Positions 25,695-34,911 of a DNA stretch of 64,000 bases are shown piece after piece (position 1 is the stretch's first letter; every line of letters begins with the position of its first letter). The notes under the pieces were generated by a model, which did no database searches, was not told the DNA's origin, and saw nothing but the letters and a program-made list of their open reading frames with translations. The translations under genes were made by a program, and so were the position numbers. The stretch is from Alphaproteobacteria bacterium. Its GTDB lineage: Bacteria > Pseudomonadota > Alphaproteobacteria > Caulobacterales > Hyphomonadaceae. The DNA lies in the NCBI GenBank assembly GCA_018222605.1, contig JAAEZZ010000005.1:1-64000 (forward strand), given 5' to 3'.

Positions 25695-28600
25695 ATGGGG
25701 AATTCCTTCGGCTCCCTCCGCAAGATCGCAATGCTTCCGGTCTGGCTGCTGGCCGCTTTTCTGGCGGTCATGGTCATTTCCGTACCACTGGATCTGAAGA
25801 ACCAGTGGATTTTTGGTCTGGGCGTGATGGTTGCGGCCTTTTTCGTAAGTCGCAACAAATCCCGCCGGGGCACGCTTGTGTTGGGCGGTATCGCACTTCT
25901 TGTTTCTACTCGGTATATCTGGTGGCGGACGACCCATACGCTTGAGTTCGACACACCGATCGAGTTCGTGCTGGGCACGGGTCTTTACCTGGCCGAGCTG
26001 TATGCCTGGTTCATTATGCTGCTGGGCCTGATCCAGACGAGTTGGCCGCTGCACCGCCCGGTTGTGGAGATGAAAGGCGATCCGTCGGAATGGCCGACGG
26101 TGGATGTCTATATCCCGACCTATAATGAAAGCCTGGATATTGTCCGCAATACGGTGTTCGCCGCGATGGACATGGACTATCCGGCAGACCGCTACCGCGT
26201 CTTCATCCTGGATGATGGCCGCCGCGAGGAATTCCGTGAATTCGCCCGCGAAGCCAATTGCGGATATCTGACGCGTACGGACAACAAGCACGCCAAGGCC
26301 GGCAACCTCAATGCCGCCATGAAGAAGACCGATGGCGACCTGATCGTCGTGTTCGACTGCGACCACGTGCCAACACGCGCCTTCCTGCAGCTGACGATTG
26401 GCTGGTTCCAGAGAGACCCCAAGCTGGCGCTATTGCAGACGCCGCACCATTTTTATTCCCCAGATCCGGTTCAGCGTAACCTTGGCAGTGTCGAGGATCT
26501 GCCGGGAGAAGGTGACCTGTTCTATGGCCCCGTACAGAGCGGGAACGACCTTTGGAACGCAACCTTCTTCTGCGGCTCCTGCGCGATCATTCGCCGTGAG
26601 GCGCTGATGCAGACCAATGGGTTTGCCGGGGAAACCGTCACGGAAGACGCGCATACCGCGTTGAAACTGCAGCGCATGGGCTGGAACACGGCCTATATTT
26701 CTGCGCGGCTGTCTGCCGGTCTCGCGACCGAGCGCCTGATTCTTCACATCGGCCAGCGTATCCGCTGGGCGCGCGGCATGACGCAAATTTTCCGCATCGA
26801 CAATCCGCTGCTGGGCAAGGGGCTGAAATTGCCACAGCGGCTTTGTTATCTGAATGCGATGATGCACTTCCAGTTTCCGCTGCCGCGCATTGTGTTCCTG
26901 ACGGCGCCGCTGGCGTATCTGATTGCCGGGCAGAATATCATTCACGCCTCTGCTGCGTTGATCTTCGCTTACGCCCTGCCACACCTTTACATCTCGACCC
27001 TGTCCAGCGAACGCACGCAGGGCGGAGACCGCCGCCCGTTCTGGGGGGAGATCTACGAGACCCTGCTGGCCTTCCACTTGGTCAAGCCGACCGTGCTGAC
27101 GCTGTTCCAGCCCCGCAAGGGCAAGTTCAACGTGACCGACAAGGGTGATCTTCTGGACAAGACCTATTTCGATCTGGACGCCGTGAAGCCGCACATGTGG
27201 ACCATCGGCTTGATGATCTTTGGCATCGTGTTCGGAACCGGGCGTCTACTGGTCTTTGCCGAACCGGGCAACATGCCGATCGGTACACTGGTGCTGAATG
27301 TCGGCTGGGCCACGTTCAGCCTGATCATCCTGCTGGCCGCCGTGTCGGTTGCCCGCGAGACCCGTCAGGTGCGCGAGCATATCCGGATTGACCAGACACT
27401 TCAGGCGACGCTGTACCGGGATGACGGATATGTCTTCGACTGTTCCACGCTGGACTTTTCCATGGGTGGAGTTGCCGTCAGGCTGCCGGAAGGCATGGAC
27501 ATGACCGGGCATACGATCAACAGCATTTCCATTCCAATGGGGGATGACACGCTGACCGTTCCGGTCGAAGCCATCCGTACCGACAGTGGCATTCTGCGGC
27601 TGCGCTTTGAGGAGCTGGACCAGCTTCACGCGCGGCAACTCGTCCGTGCCGTGATGGGCCGGGCCGACGCCTGGCAGCCGGGCGAACCGCGCAAACCTGT
27701 CTCCGGGATGCGTTCAATCAAGGATATTGTGGGAGTCGATATTGTGACCCTTAAACGCATTCTCGGGCCGTCTCTGGGCCGGGTGCCTGTCACGCTGACG
27801 GCGATTGCCGCACTGTGCGTGCTGGCTGGCACTCTGGCGCCGTCCTATGCGCAGGAAGCGCCGCCGGTGGCTCAGGCCCCTGTAACGCAGGAACTGGGCG
27901 ACGGGCAGCGCGCTGATCGCATGACGCTGGAAAATCTGTCAATCCGTTCTCCCATCCGCTTGCAGGGGACGCGGGCCGAAATCGGCATTCCGTTCGGCAT
28001 GCGTGCCGACGAAGTGGTCACAGAGGCATCTGTCACGGTCAACATGGCCTATTCGCCAGCGTTGCTGGGGGATCTCAGCCAGTTGGTGGTGATGCTGAAT
28101 GGGGAAGTGATCCAGACGGTGAAACTGCTGCCAGGCGGCGCCGATGGTACGACGCTGGAGCTGGAGATTGAGCCGGCCTTGTTCCTGCCGGGGCAGAACC
28201 AGCTGAACTTCCGCTTCCTGGGCCACTATGCCACCGATTGTGAAGACCCGTTCCACTCATCCCTCTGGATGAACATTTCCAATGAGCGCACCTTCCTGGA
28301 TGTGAAGGTACAGCAGCTGAAATTCCCGCCAAACCTCAGCAAGCTGCCTGCGCCCTTCTTTGACGAACATGACTCCATGCCGCTGGACCTGCCTTTCGTG
28401 ATGGCCGCCCGGCCGAGCGATGGCGAGCTGGAAGCTGCCGGCACGATTGCGTCCTGGCTGGGTAGCCTGGCCAGCTATCGCGGGTTCCGTTTCACGCCGC
28501 AAAGCGGTGTGCTGCCGGAAGGCAATGCTGTTGTGTTCCTGGGCCCGCAGGACAGCCTGCCGGGTATTGACCGCCAGATTACCGGCCCCGAGATTGCGGT

Positions 28601-30026
28601 TGTGCCGAACCCGGCCGACGAGTTTGGCCAGCTTCTGCTGATCATGGGCCGCACGGATGCCGAGCTGAAACAGGCCGCAGCGGGCCTCGCCTTTGCCAGC
28701 GGCTTTGTTGGCGGCCGGGACATTTCCATGAAGGAATTCCGGGTGCCGGCGTTTGATCGCTATGCTGCGCCGCGCTGGCTGCCAACGGACCGCAAGGTTG
28801 CACTGTCGGAAGTCACCGAGCCTTACTCGCTTGAAGCCCGCGGCCTGCCGCCGGGCCCGCTGAGCGCGCAATTCCGCGTTGCGCCAGACCTGTTCTTCTG
28901 GCCGGGCAATGGCGGGAAGGTGGACCTTGGATACCGCTATCCTGCTGCACCCTGGCTGGATCGCGCGGCCTCGCGTCTGGACGTGTCGCTGAACAACAAC
29001 TTCCTTGAGACGCTGCCACTGGGCGGAGAAAGCGTGCTGAATCGCCTCGCGAAAGGTGCTCAGACGGTGTCTGAGGAGCGTAAGGCAAAAGTAACGCTGC
29101 CCCGATACAACCTGTTTGGACAGAATGAGCTGGTCTTCGACTACAACCTCATCCTGGCCGACAAGAGCGAGTGTACGGGCATGATACCTACAAATGTCGC
29201 CGTGAGCGTTCTGGGCGATAGCCAGATTGACTTCACAGGCGCACATCATGCGATTCTGATGCCGGACCTGGCACCCTTTGCCGGGGCGGGATACCCGTTC
29301 ACGATCCGCCCGGATCTGGCGGAAACCGCCATTCTTATGCCGCGGGACGTGGATGCCGCAACAATTGAGACCTTTTTGGTGCTGATGGGCCGCTTCGGTG
29401 ACTCCACCGGTGCGCCAACCGTGCGGGCGCGGGTAACGCGTGAAGTCAACGCAGACCGCATGCGCGATGAAGACATCCTGGTCATCGGTCCGGTCAGCCT
29501 GGGCAATGAGGCGGGCCTGTTCCGCGGTGCGCCTGTGTCATTTGCAGGTGGCCAGATCCATGTGCCGGCGGACAGCCTGTTGGACCGTCTGGGCAACATG
29601 GTTTCCACCCGCAAGCACAACAAGGCCGACGAGGCCAATGACACGCTAATGGCGGCGGATGAGTTCACCGGCATGATCGGCTTTGAATCTCCCTTCGCGC
29701 CAAGCCGCAGCGTCGTGGCCGTGCTGGGTAGCGATACATCCCGCCTGCCGGGCATGATCTACGCTCTGGAAGAGATTGACGTGATTGCAGACGTGCAGGG
29801 CGACCTGTCCGTCGTACACGGCGATGGCATGGCCAGCTACATGATCGGATCAAGCTATTGGGTCAGCGACTTGCCCTGGTGGCTTGCCTTTGCCTTCTGG
29901 ATGAGCGGCAGACCGCTCTTCATGGTGATCAGTGGTGTGATCGTTGCCTTGATTGTTGCCGGGCCGATTTACGCGCTGCTGAAGCGTCAGGAACGTCGTC
30001 GCCTGCAAGATATGGATAGTGAGTGA
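25695..30026 (+). CDS. bcsAB: Fused cellulose synthase BcsA-BcsB
   Basis: A 1443-aa inner-membrane protein. Residues 1-690 are BcsA: N-terminal membrane helices, GT2 domain with LDD (172-174), DCD (221-223), TED (316-318) and QRIRW (354-358), then a C-terminal PilZ domain with REHIR (560-564) and DFSMGG (587-592) for c-di-GMP. Residues 735-1443 are BcsB: carbohydrate-binding periplasmic domains and a final membrane anchor (WLAFAFWMSGRPLFMVISGVIVALIV region). The join holds a signal-like helix (697-719) ending SYA-QEA. It makes beta-1,4-glucan from UDP-glucose and threads it to the periplasm. The same fusion is known in Komagataeibacter AcsAB, whose product is cut in two. Confidence 0.93.
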   Translation: MGNSFGSLRKIAMLPVWLLAAFLAVMVISVPLDLKNQWIFGLGVMVAAFFVSRNKSRRGTLVLGGIALLVSTRYIWWRTTHTLEFDTPIEFVLGTGLYLAELYAWFIMLLGLIQTSWPLHRPVVEMKGDPSEWPTVDVYIPTYNESLDIVRNTVFAAMDMDYPADRYRVFILDDGRREEFREFAREANCGYLTRTDNKHAKAGNLNAAMKKTDGDLIVVFDCDHVPTRAFLQLTIGWFQRDPKLALLQTPHHFYSPDPVQRNLGSVEDLPGEGDLFYGPVQSGNDLWNATFFCGSCAIIRREALMQTNGFAGETVTEDAHTALKLQRMGWNTAYISARLSAGLATERLILHIGQRIRWARGMTQIFRIDNPLLGKGLKLPQRLCYLNAMMHFQFPLPRIVFLTAPLAYLIAGQNIIHASAALIFAYALPHLYISTLSSERTQGGDRRPFWGEIYETLLAFHLVKPTVLTLFQPRKGKFNVTDKGDLLDKTYFDLDAVKPHMWTIGLMIFGIVFGTGRLLVFAEPGNMPIGTLVLNVGWATFSLIILLAAVSVARETRQVREHIRIDQTLQATLYRDDGYVFDCSTLDFSMGGVAVRLPEGMDMTGHTINSISIPMGDDTLTVPVEAIRTDSGILRLRFEELDQLHARQLVRAVMGRADAWQPGEPRKPVSGMRSIKDIVGVDIVTLKRILGPSLGRVPVTLTAIAALCVLAGTLAPSYAQEAPPVAQAPVTQELGDGQRADRMTLENLSIRSPIRLQGTRAEIGIPFGMRADEVVTEASVTVNMAYSPALLGDLSQLVVMLNGEVIQTVKLLPGGADGTTLELEIEPALFLPGQNQLNFRFLGHYATDCEDPFHSSLWMNISNERTFLDVKVQQLKFPPNLSKLPAPFFDEHDSMPLDLPFVMAARPSDGELEAAGTIASWLGSLASYRGFRFTPQSGVLPEGNAVVFLGPQDSLPGIDRQITGPEIAVVPNPADEFGQLLLIMGRTDAELKQAAAGLAFASGFVGGRDISMKEFRVPAFDRYAAPRWLPTDRKVALSEVTEPYSLEARGLPPGPLSAQFRVAPDLFFWPGNGGKVDLGYRYPAAPWLDRAASRLDVSLNNNFLETLPLGGESVLNRLAKGAQTVSEERKAKVTLPRYNLFGQNELVFDYNLILADKSECTGMIPTNVAVSVLGDSQIDFTGAHHAILMPDLAPFAGAGYPFTIRPDLAETAILMPRDVDAATIETFLVLMGRFGDSTGAPTVRARVTREVNADRMRDEDILVIGPVSLGNEAGLFRGAPVSFAGGQIHVPADSLLDRLGNMVSTRKHNKADEANDTLMAADEFTGMIGFESPFAPSRSVVAVLGSDTSRLPGMIYALEEIDVIADVQGDLSVVHGDGMASYMIGSSYWVSDLPWWLAFAFWMSGRPLFMVISGVIVALIVAGPIYALLKRQERRRLQDMDSE

Positions 30027-33000
30027 TGAGAAAAACGCATCTGACCGCTCTCGCCCTGGCCAGTGCCATCGCAGCCCATGTGGATGGCGGTCAGGCGGTT
30101 GCGGAGAGCGCTGGGGTGGAAGCACTTCTGCAGCAGGCGAAGTACTGGGAAACCAGAGGCCAGCATAGCCGGGCCAAGGAAACCTATCAGCGGGTGCTGG
30201 AACTTGACCCCCAGAATCCGGTGGCCAAGCAGGCTCTGGAGTTCAATGCTGCCAAGACGGTGCTGACGGTTCCGGTCGCCAGCAAGACGGCGTTGGAGCC
30301 CGCACAGGAAACAAACGCCAAGCCTGCACCCGTAACCAAACGTGCGCCTGCGCCAAAGCCCAATCCGGCAGCCGATGCGCGCGCAGCCGGGTTCAAGGCA
30401 CTGGAAGCTGGCAATCTGGATCTCGCCGAGAAGTCCTTCAACCGGGCCCGCAGCCTGTCCCCAAAAGATTCTGACGTGTTGGGCGGTTTGGGCGTGGTGC
30501 AGCTGCGCCGTAACAATTTCACTGCGGCGAAAGACCTTTTGGGGCAGGCACGCAAGCTGGGCAGTTCCGACAAATGGGATCAGGCCTATGCGTCGGCTGA
30601 CTTCTTTGCGCGGGTAAATGAGGCATCCGCTGCGCTGGAAGCGCGCGACCTTGATAAGGCGCTGTCGATTTCTGAAAACCTTGTCAGCTCTGGCGATGGT
30701 GATCAGGCGATTGCCCAAGGTCTGCTGTCTGACGTTCTGGACGAACTGGGCCGCTATGGCGAGGCCGCACAGGCAGCGCGCACGGCGCTGCGCATGCCGG
30801 GACTGGACAAGGACTTTGCCAACCAGCTGCGCATGAATGCGCTGCGCCGCGAAGCCGTTGATGCCTCCCAGCAGGGCCGCATGGTTGTCGCCGAAAAACT
30901 ATTCCAGGATGGCATGACATCCTATCCGAATGATCCGTGGATCCGGTATGAATATGCGCGCTTCCTGACCGGGCAGGGCAATGCCTGGCAGGCGCGTTCC
31001 GTCATGCAGACACTTGCGGCCTCCAGCGATGCTGAGCATATCTACGCCGCTGCGTTGCTGGCCGAACAGATGGACATGGCAGGCGATGCGCAGGATCTGA
31101 TCCGCCGTATCCCGGCTGCGTCCCGCACGCCGGAAATGCAGGAGTTTGCCCTCAGCCTGACGGCGCAAACCGCAATTGATCGCGCGCAGCTGCTGGCCAA
31201 ACAGGGCCAGACGGCGCAGGCTGTTTCAGGCCTGAAGCAGATTGCGGCAACAGGCCGCCTGCCAGCCTATCGTCAGGCAGAAATCGCGGGCGTTCTTTAC
31301 CAACTGGGCGACCGCAGCGACGCGGTCACCATGGCGCAGAATCTGATGAAGCAGACCCTGTCCGACCCTGCGGCCTATGAACCTATTGTACGTATTTTGA
31401 CGTCTGAGGGGCAGACAGCCTTTGCCTATGGCGCGATCCAGCGCGCGGCTGAAGCCGCGGGGGATTCGTCGGAGAAGCAAGCCATCGTGGAGCGCATGCG
31501 CCGCATGATGGCGGTGATCGAGGCGGATAATCTGCGCGAAGCCGGCAATTATGCGCAAAGCTATGAAGTGCTGCAGACGGCCTGGCAGAAGGCCCCGGGG
31601 GATACGGATGTCCTGATGTCTCTGGCGCGCCTCTATCAGGCGGGAGGCATGGCTTTGCCTGCGGCGAAAACGCTGCAAATGGTGCTGCAACAGGAACCGC
31701 GTAACAAGGATGCCCTGCTTGTGCTGGTCGATACAGCCAGCGTGGCCGGGGATGCAGACCTGGCGCGCAGCGCCTTCGAACGCCTCGAAGCTCTGGATCC
31801 GGACAATTACGAAATTTATCTGGCCGCTGCCCGTATGGAGCAGCAGGCTGGACGCGACCGCGCCGCCCGCAAATATCTGGAAAAGGCCCGCGCGCTGTAT
31901 GAAGCCAAAACCGGAGAGGCTGGCGGCGGCTTCAGCAGCACGAACCCGTTTGCCAATCGCGCCATGGGGGGCAATCCGTTTACTGCGCCCGCCGCGCCGA
32001 ACCCGTTTGACACCAAGGCACTGGTTTCCAGCAATACCAGCTCCACCAATCCGTGGCAGCTGGCCTCAGCCTCCTCTGGCCCAGCCTATGGTCAGACCCA
32101 GACGGCCCCTGCCAGCCTGCCGGGTGGAAGCATGCTGCGTATGCAGACGATTTCAGCAAACCAGAATGCCGGCAGCTTCGGCACGACAGACCCCGTTCTG
32201 GCAGGCATCGTAGCAGACCTGGCAGAGCTGGACGCCGAGACGGGACCTCGCATTGATGTCAGCACACATTATCGCGACCGTTCAGGTGAATCCGGTCTCA
32301 GCTCGCTCAACGAGCTTGGCGGGACGGTCGAGTATTCGACCGGCTTTGCGGATGGGCGCGTCTTTGTTGCCGGTCATGCCGTATCGATCGATGCTGGCGA
32401 AGTCGGCGCTGACAGCCAGCTGAAATTCGGCCGCAACGGCCTGCTGCAGGCGCGTGGCATTGTCGGCGAGTATGAGGCCGTACTGGCAGATCCGGGCACG
32501 CAGCATGAGGCGGGCGTCGAGCTGACGGCTGGCTATCGCGGCGAGTATCTGAGCGCGGATGTGGGCGTCACGCCTCTGGGTTTCCAGAAGACCCGGGCGC
32601 AAGGCGGCATTTCCTATGAGCCCAAATTCGGACAGTACACGACCGGTAAGGTGTGGGCGGAATATCGGCCGGTGACCGACAGCGTGCTGTCCTATGCCGG
32701 TACGACCGACCCTGTGACCGGCGAATTCTGGGGCGCGGTGATGCGCTCGGAAGCTGGCGTGTCGCTGTCTTATGAGCGCGATGGATCAGGCTTCTATGCA
32801 GAAGGCTCCTATGCCGACTACGCGGGCGAGAATGTCAAGGATAATAAAGGGATACAGCTGAATGCAGGGGGCTATCTGCTGGCGCGCAAGGGCGAGTATT
32901 CGGACCTGACCGTCGGCGTGAACGGCAACTATCAGGCCTTTGATGACAATCATAACCTCTTCACGTCAGGCTATGGCGGCTATTTCAGTCCACAGAGCTT

Positions 33001-33352
33001 CCTGAGCGTCAGCTTTCCGATCCGGTATACCTATACGCGTGATCGCCTGGAGGCGAAGGCCAGCATCACGCCAGGCTATCAGAGCTTTGAGCAGGATCGC
33101 GAGCCCTTCTATCCGACCGATCCGGCCTCAATGTTCGAGGTGGGGTATCTGGCCTTCCTGAACGATGATGTGCAGGCCTATCATGATAGCAGCAGCGAAA
33201 CCGGCTTTGGTGTCAATCTGAACGGGTCGACCTATTTCCAGGTGGCACCGGGCACAAGTATTGGCGGCGAAGTGCGTCTCAACACGTTTGGCGAGTATAA
33301 TGAATTCCAAACCCTTTTCGGAATCCGTCAGAGCTTCGGAGTAACCAGATGA
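30026..33352 (+). CDS. bcsC: Cellulose export outer-membrane protein BcsC
   Basis: A 1108-aa protein. A signal peptide (MRKTHLTALALASAIAAH...) is followed by many TPR helices over about 650 residues (for example ALLQQAKYWETRGQHSRAKETYQRVLELDPQNPVAKQAL), a Ser/Asn/Pro-rich linker near 630-710, and a beta-barrel of about 350 residues ending in FGIRQSFGVTR. BcsC is the outer-membrane channel through which the glucan leaves, with its TPR part scaffolding the periplasm. A GTG at 30023 is in frame, but ATG 30026 (overlapping the bcsAB stop as TGATG) is preferred. Overlaps bcsD by four bases. Confidence 0.9.
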   Translation: MRKTHLTALALASAIAAHVDGGQAVAESAGVEALLQQAKYWETRGQHSRAKETYQRVLELDPQNPVAKQALEFNAAKTVLTVPVASKTALEPAQETNAKPAPVTKRAPAPKPNPAADARAAGFKALEAGNLDLAEKSFNRARSLSPKDSDVLGGLGVVQLRRNNFTAAKDLLGQARKLGSSDKWDQAYASADFFARVNEASAALEARDLDKALSISENLVSSGDGDQAIAQGLLSDVLDELGRYGEAAQAARTALRMPGLDKDFANQLRMNALRREAVDASQQGRMVVAEKLFQDGMTSYPNDPWIRYEYARFLTGQGNAWQARSVMQTLAASSDAEHIYAAALLAEQMDMAGDAQDLIRRIPAASRTPEMQEFALSLTAQTAIDRAQLLAKQGQTAQAVSGLKQIAATGRLPAYRQAEIAGVLYQLGDRSDAVTMAQNLMKQTLSDPAAYEPIVRILTSEGQTAFAYGAIQRAAEAAGDSSEKQAIVERMRRMMAVIEADNLREAGNYAQSYEVLQTAWQKAPGDTDVLMSLARLYQAGGMALPAAKTLQMVLQQEPRNKDALLVLVDTASVAGDADLARSAFERLEALDPDNYEIYLAAARMEQQAGRDRAARKYLEKARALYEAKTGEAGGGFSSTNPFANRAMGGNPFTAPAAPNPFDTKALVSSNTSSTNPWQLASASSGPAYGQTQTAPASLPGGSMLRMQTISANQNAGSFGTTDPVLAGIVADLAELDAETGPRIDVSTHYRDRSGESGLSSLNELGGTVEYSTGFADGRVFVAGHAVSIDAGEVGADSQLKFGRNGLLQARGIVGEYEAVLADPGTQHEAGVELTAGYRGEYLSADVGVTPLGFQKTRAQGGISYEPKFGQYTTGKVWAEYRPVTDSVLSYAGTTDPVTGEFWGAVMRSEAGVSLSYERDGSGFYAEGSYADYAGENVKDNKGIQLNAGGYLLARKGEYSDLTVGVNGNYQAFDDNHNLFTSGYGGYFSPQSFLSVSFPIRYTYTRDRLEAKASITPGYQSFEQDREPFYPTDPASMFEVGYLAFLNDDVQAYHDSSSETGFGVNLNGSTYFQVAPGTSIGGEVRLNTFGEYNEFQTLFGIRQSFGVTR

Positions 33353-33819
33353 TCCTCATCGGCAAGAAAAGCCAGATGCATGCAAATGACCACGTAACAG
33401 CCACAGCTGTCAGCATAGAGACACTTCTGGCCCTGTTGCTTGACGAGGTGACCTCCACGGCAACGCAGGAGCAGCTGGAAATGTTTCTGGCCTCCGTCGG
33501 GCGGCGGCTTGCTGCCCTGGACCCGCTGACGGGGCTGAGCGATGTCGAGGAAATCGAAAGTGCTGTGAACGCGCTTTGGCAGGAACTGGGATGGGGACAC
33601 GTCATCTTTGAGCTGGATGATGGCGGTATCGACATCATGCACAGGAATCCACCAACCAGCGCAGGCCAGGAAGGGGGCATTCCGTGGGACATGATCATGC
33701 CGCCTCTGCTGCAGGGGGCCTATGCGGCGTGGTTCCATGCCCTGTCAGGCAATGATGCCTTGCGCACATCGATCACAAAATGCGAACCAGGACTCATTGA
33801 GCTGCGTCATGCGCCTTGA
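33349..33819 (+). CDS. bcsD: Cellulose synthase subunit BcsD
   Basis: A 156-aa protein, the same length as Komagataeibacter BcsD (AcsD). It shows LDPLTGLSDVEEIESAVNALWQELGWGHVIFELDDGGIDIMHRNPP and the later PPLLQGAYAAWFHALSG, matching the BcsD core. BcsD forms a periplasmic octamer-like ring that packs glucan chains into crystalline ribbons. Its presence suggests an ordered, possibly crystalline, cellulose product rather than only amorphous matrix. Starts inside the bcsC stop (ATGA) and overlaps bcsZ by eleven bases. Confidence 0.82.
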   Translation: MILIGKKSQMHANDHVTATAVSIETLLALLLDEVTSTATQEQLEMFLASVGRRLAALDPLTGLSDVEEIESAVNALWQELGWGHVIFELDDGGIDIMHRNPPTSAGQEGGIPWDMIMPPLLQGAYAAWFHALSGNDALRTSITKCEPGLIELRHAP

Positions 33820-34861
33820 TCGCCGGACATTTCTGCAAGGGGTTGCGTTGACCCTTATCTCTGCATGCGGAGAGCGCAGCCAGGCCGAGCCACCCTATGC
33901 CGAGACTGTTGCGGTCAGCAACCTTGTATCCCCTTCCGCCAGCTTCATGAGTGATTGGGAAGCCTTTAAAGGTCTGTTCGTAAACGGCGAAGGCCGCGTC
34001 ATCGACAACGGCAATGGCGGCATCAGCCACAGTGAAGGCCAGGGGTATGGCCTGCTTTTCGCGCAGGCGGCAGGGGACCAGGAAACGTTCCGGACACTGC
34101 ACGCCTGGACAGAGGCTAATTTGGCCCGTCAGGATGTGAACCTCTATGCCTGGCTGTATGATCCGTCCAGGGCGAAGGGCGTGGCAGACCCGAACAATGC
34201 GTCCGATGGCGACATTCTGATCGCCTGGGCGCTGATGCAGGCCGCCCGGCGCTGGGATATAGATGCCTATGACGTGCGCGCCGGTGAAATCCGGAACGCC
34301 ATAGCCCGGCATCTGATCGTGGAGCGTCAGGACCGTATGGTCTTGCTGCCCGGCCTTAGCGGCTTTGATCATGACGACCGCACAGTGTTCAATCCGGCTT
34401 ACTTCATCTGGCCCGCCTTCCGGGACTTTTCCGCCGGTGGGATGGACAAGTTCTGGACGCGTGTAATGACGGACAGCCAGTGGCTGCTCACCCAATCGGC
34501 CTTTGGCCCGTTGCAATTGCCTACGGATTGGTGCGAACTGACCCGTGAAGGTGCTATCCAGCCTGCCAATGGATGGCCTGCACGGTTCGGATATGATGCG
34601 ATCCGTATACCGGTCTATCTGCAGATGGACGGGCAACAGGTGCCCGCCCCGATCGTGACGTTCTGGGAATCCTATCTGAATGCCGGTCATGATGTGCCAG
34701 CGTGGATCGATGTGAATACCGCTGCTACACCGGATTTCGGGCCGTCCGAAGGGGGCATGGCGGTGATTGCCAGGGCAATCGGACGCAGCGTACCTGAGAC
34801 GGGCCTGCAAGGGGATTATTATTCTGCTGTGCTGAAACTTCTGGTTGGCCTTACCCAATAA
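33809..34861 (+). CDS. bcsZ: GH8 endoglucanase BcsZ, predicted Tat lipoprotein
   Basis: A 350-aa family-8 glycoside hydrolase. SEGQGYGLLFA carries the catalytic Glu; ASDGDILIAWAL and RFGYDAIRIPVY carry the Asp residues of the GH8 site. It cuts cellulose and is needed for normal fibre output. The N-terminus MRLDRRTFLQGVALTLISACGE combines a twin-arginine motif (DRRTFLQ) with a lipobox-like LISAC, so it may cross the membrane folded by Tat and stay lipid-anchored. Most BcsZ proteins use a Sec signal. Start chosen at the ATG before RLDRRTF; it overlaps bcsD by eleven bases. Last gene of the operon. Confidence 0.88.
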   Translation: MRLDRRTFLQGVALTLISACGERSQAEPPYAETVAVSNLVSPSASFMSDWEAFKGLFVNGEGRVIDNGNGGISHSEGQGYGLLFAQAAGDQETFRTLHAWTEANLARQDVNLYAWLYDPSRAKGVADPNNASDGDILIAWALMQAARRWDIDAYDVRAGEIRNAIARHLIVERQDRMVLLPGLSGFDHDDRTVFNPAYFIWPAFRDFSAGGMDKFWTRVMTDSQWLLTQSAFGPLQLPTDWCELTREGAIQPANGWPARFGYDAIRIPVYLQMDGQQVPAPIVTFWESYLNAGHDVPAWIDVNTAATPDFGPSEGGMAVIARAIGRSVPETGLQGDYYSAVLKLLVGLTQ

Positions 34862-34888
34862 AAAAGCGGGCGACCCGCGCCCGCTTTT
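34861..34888. terminator. Bidirectional terminator after bcsZ and ald
   Basis: A run, GCGGGCG, ACCCG loop, CGCCCGC, TTTT. It serves the cellulose operon and, in the other direction, the convergent ald gene. Confidence 0.85.
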
Positions 34889-34911
34889 CCAATTTTCAGT
34901 CAGTATGCGCC

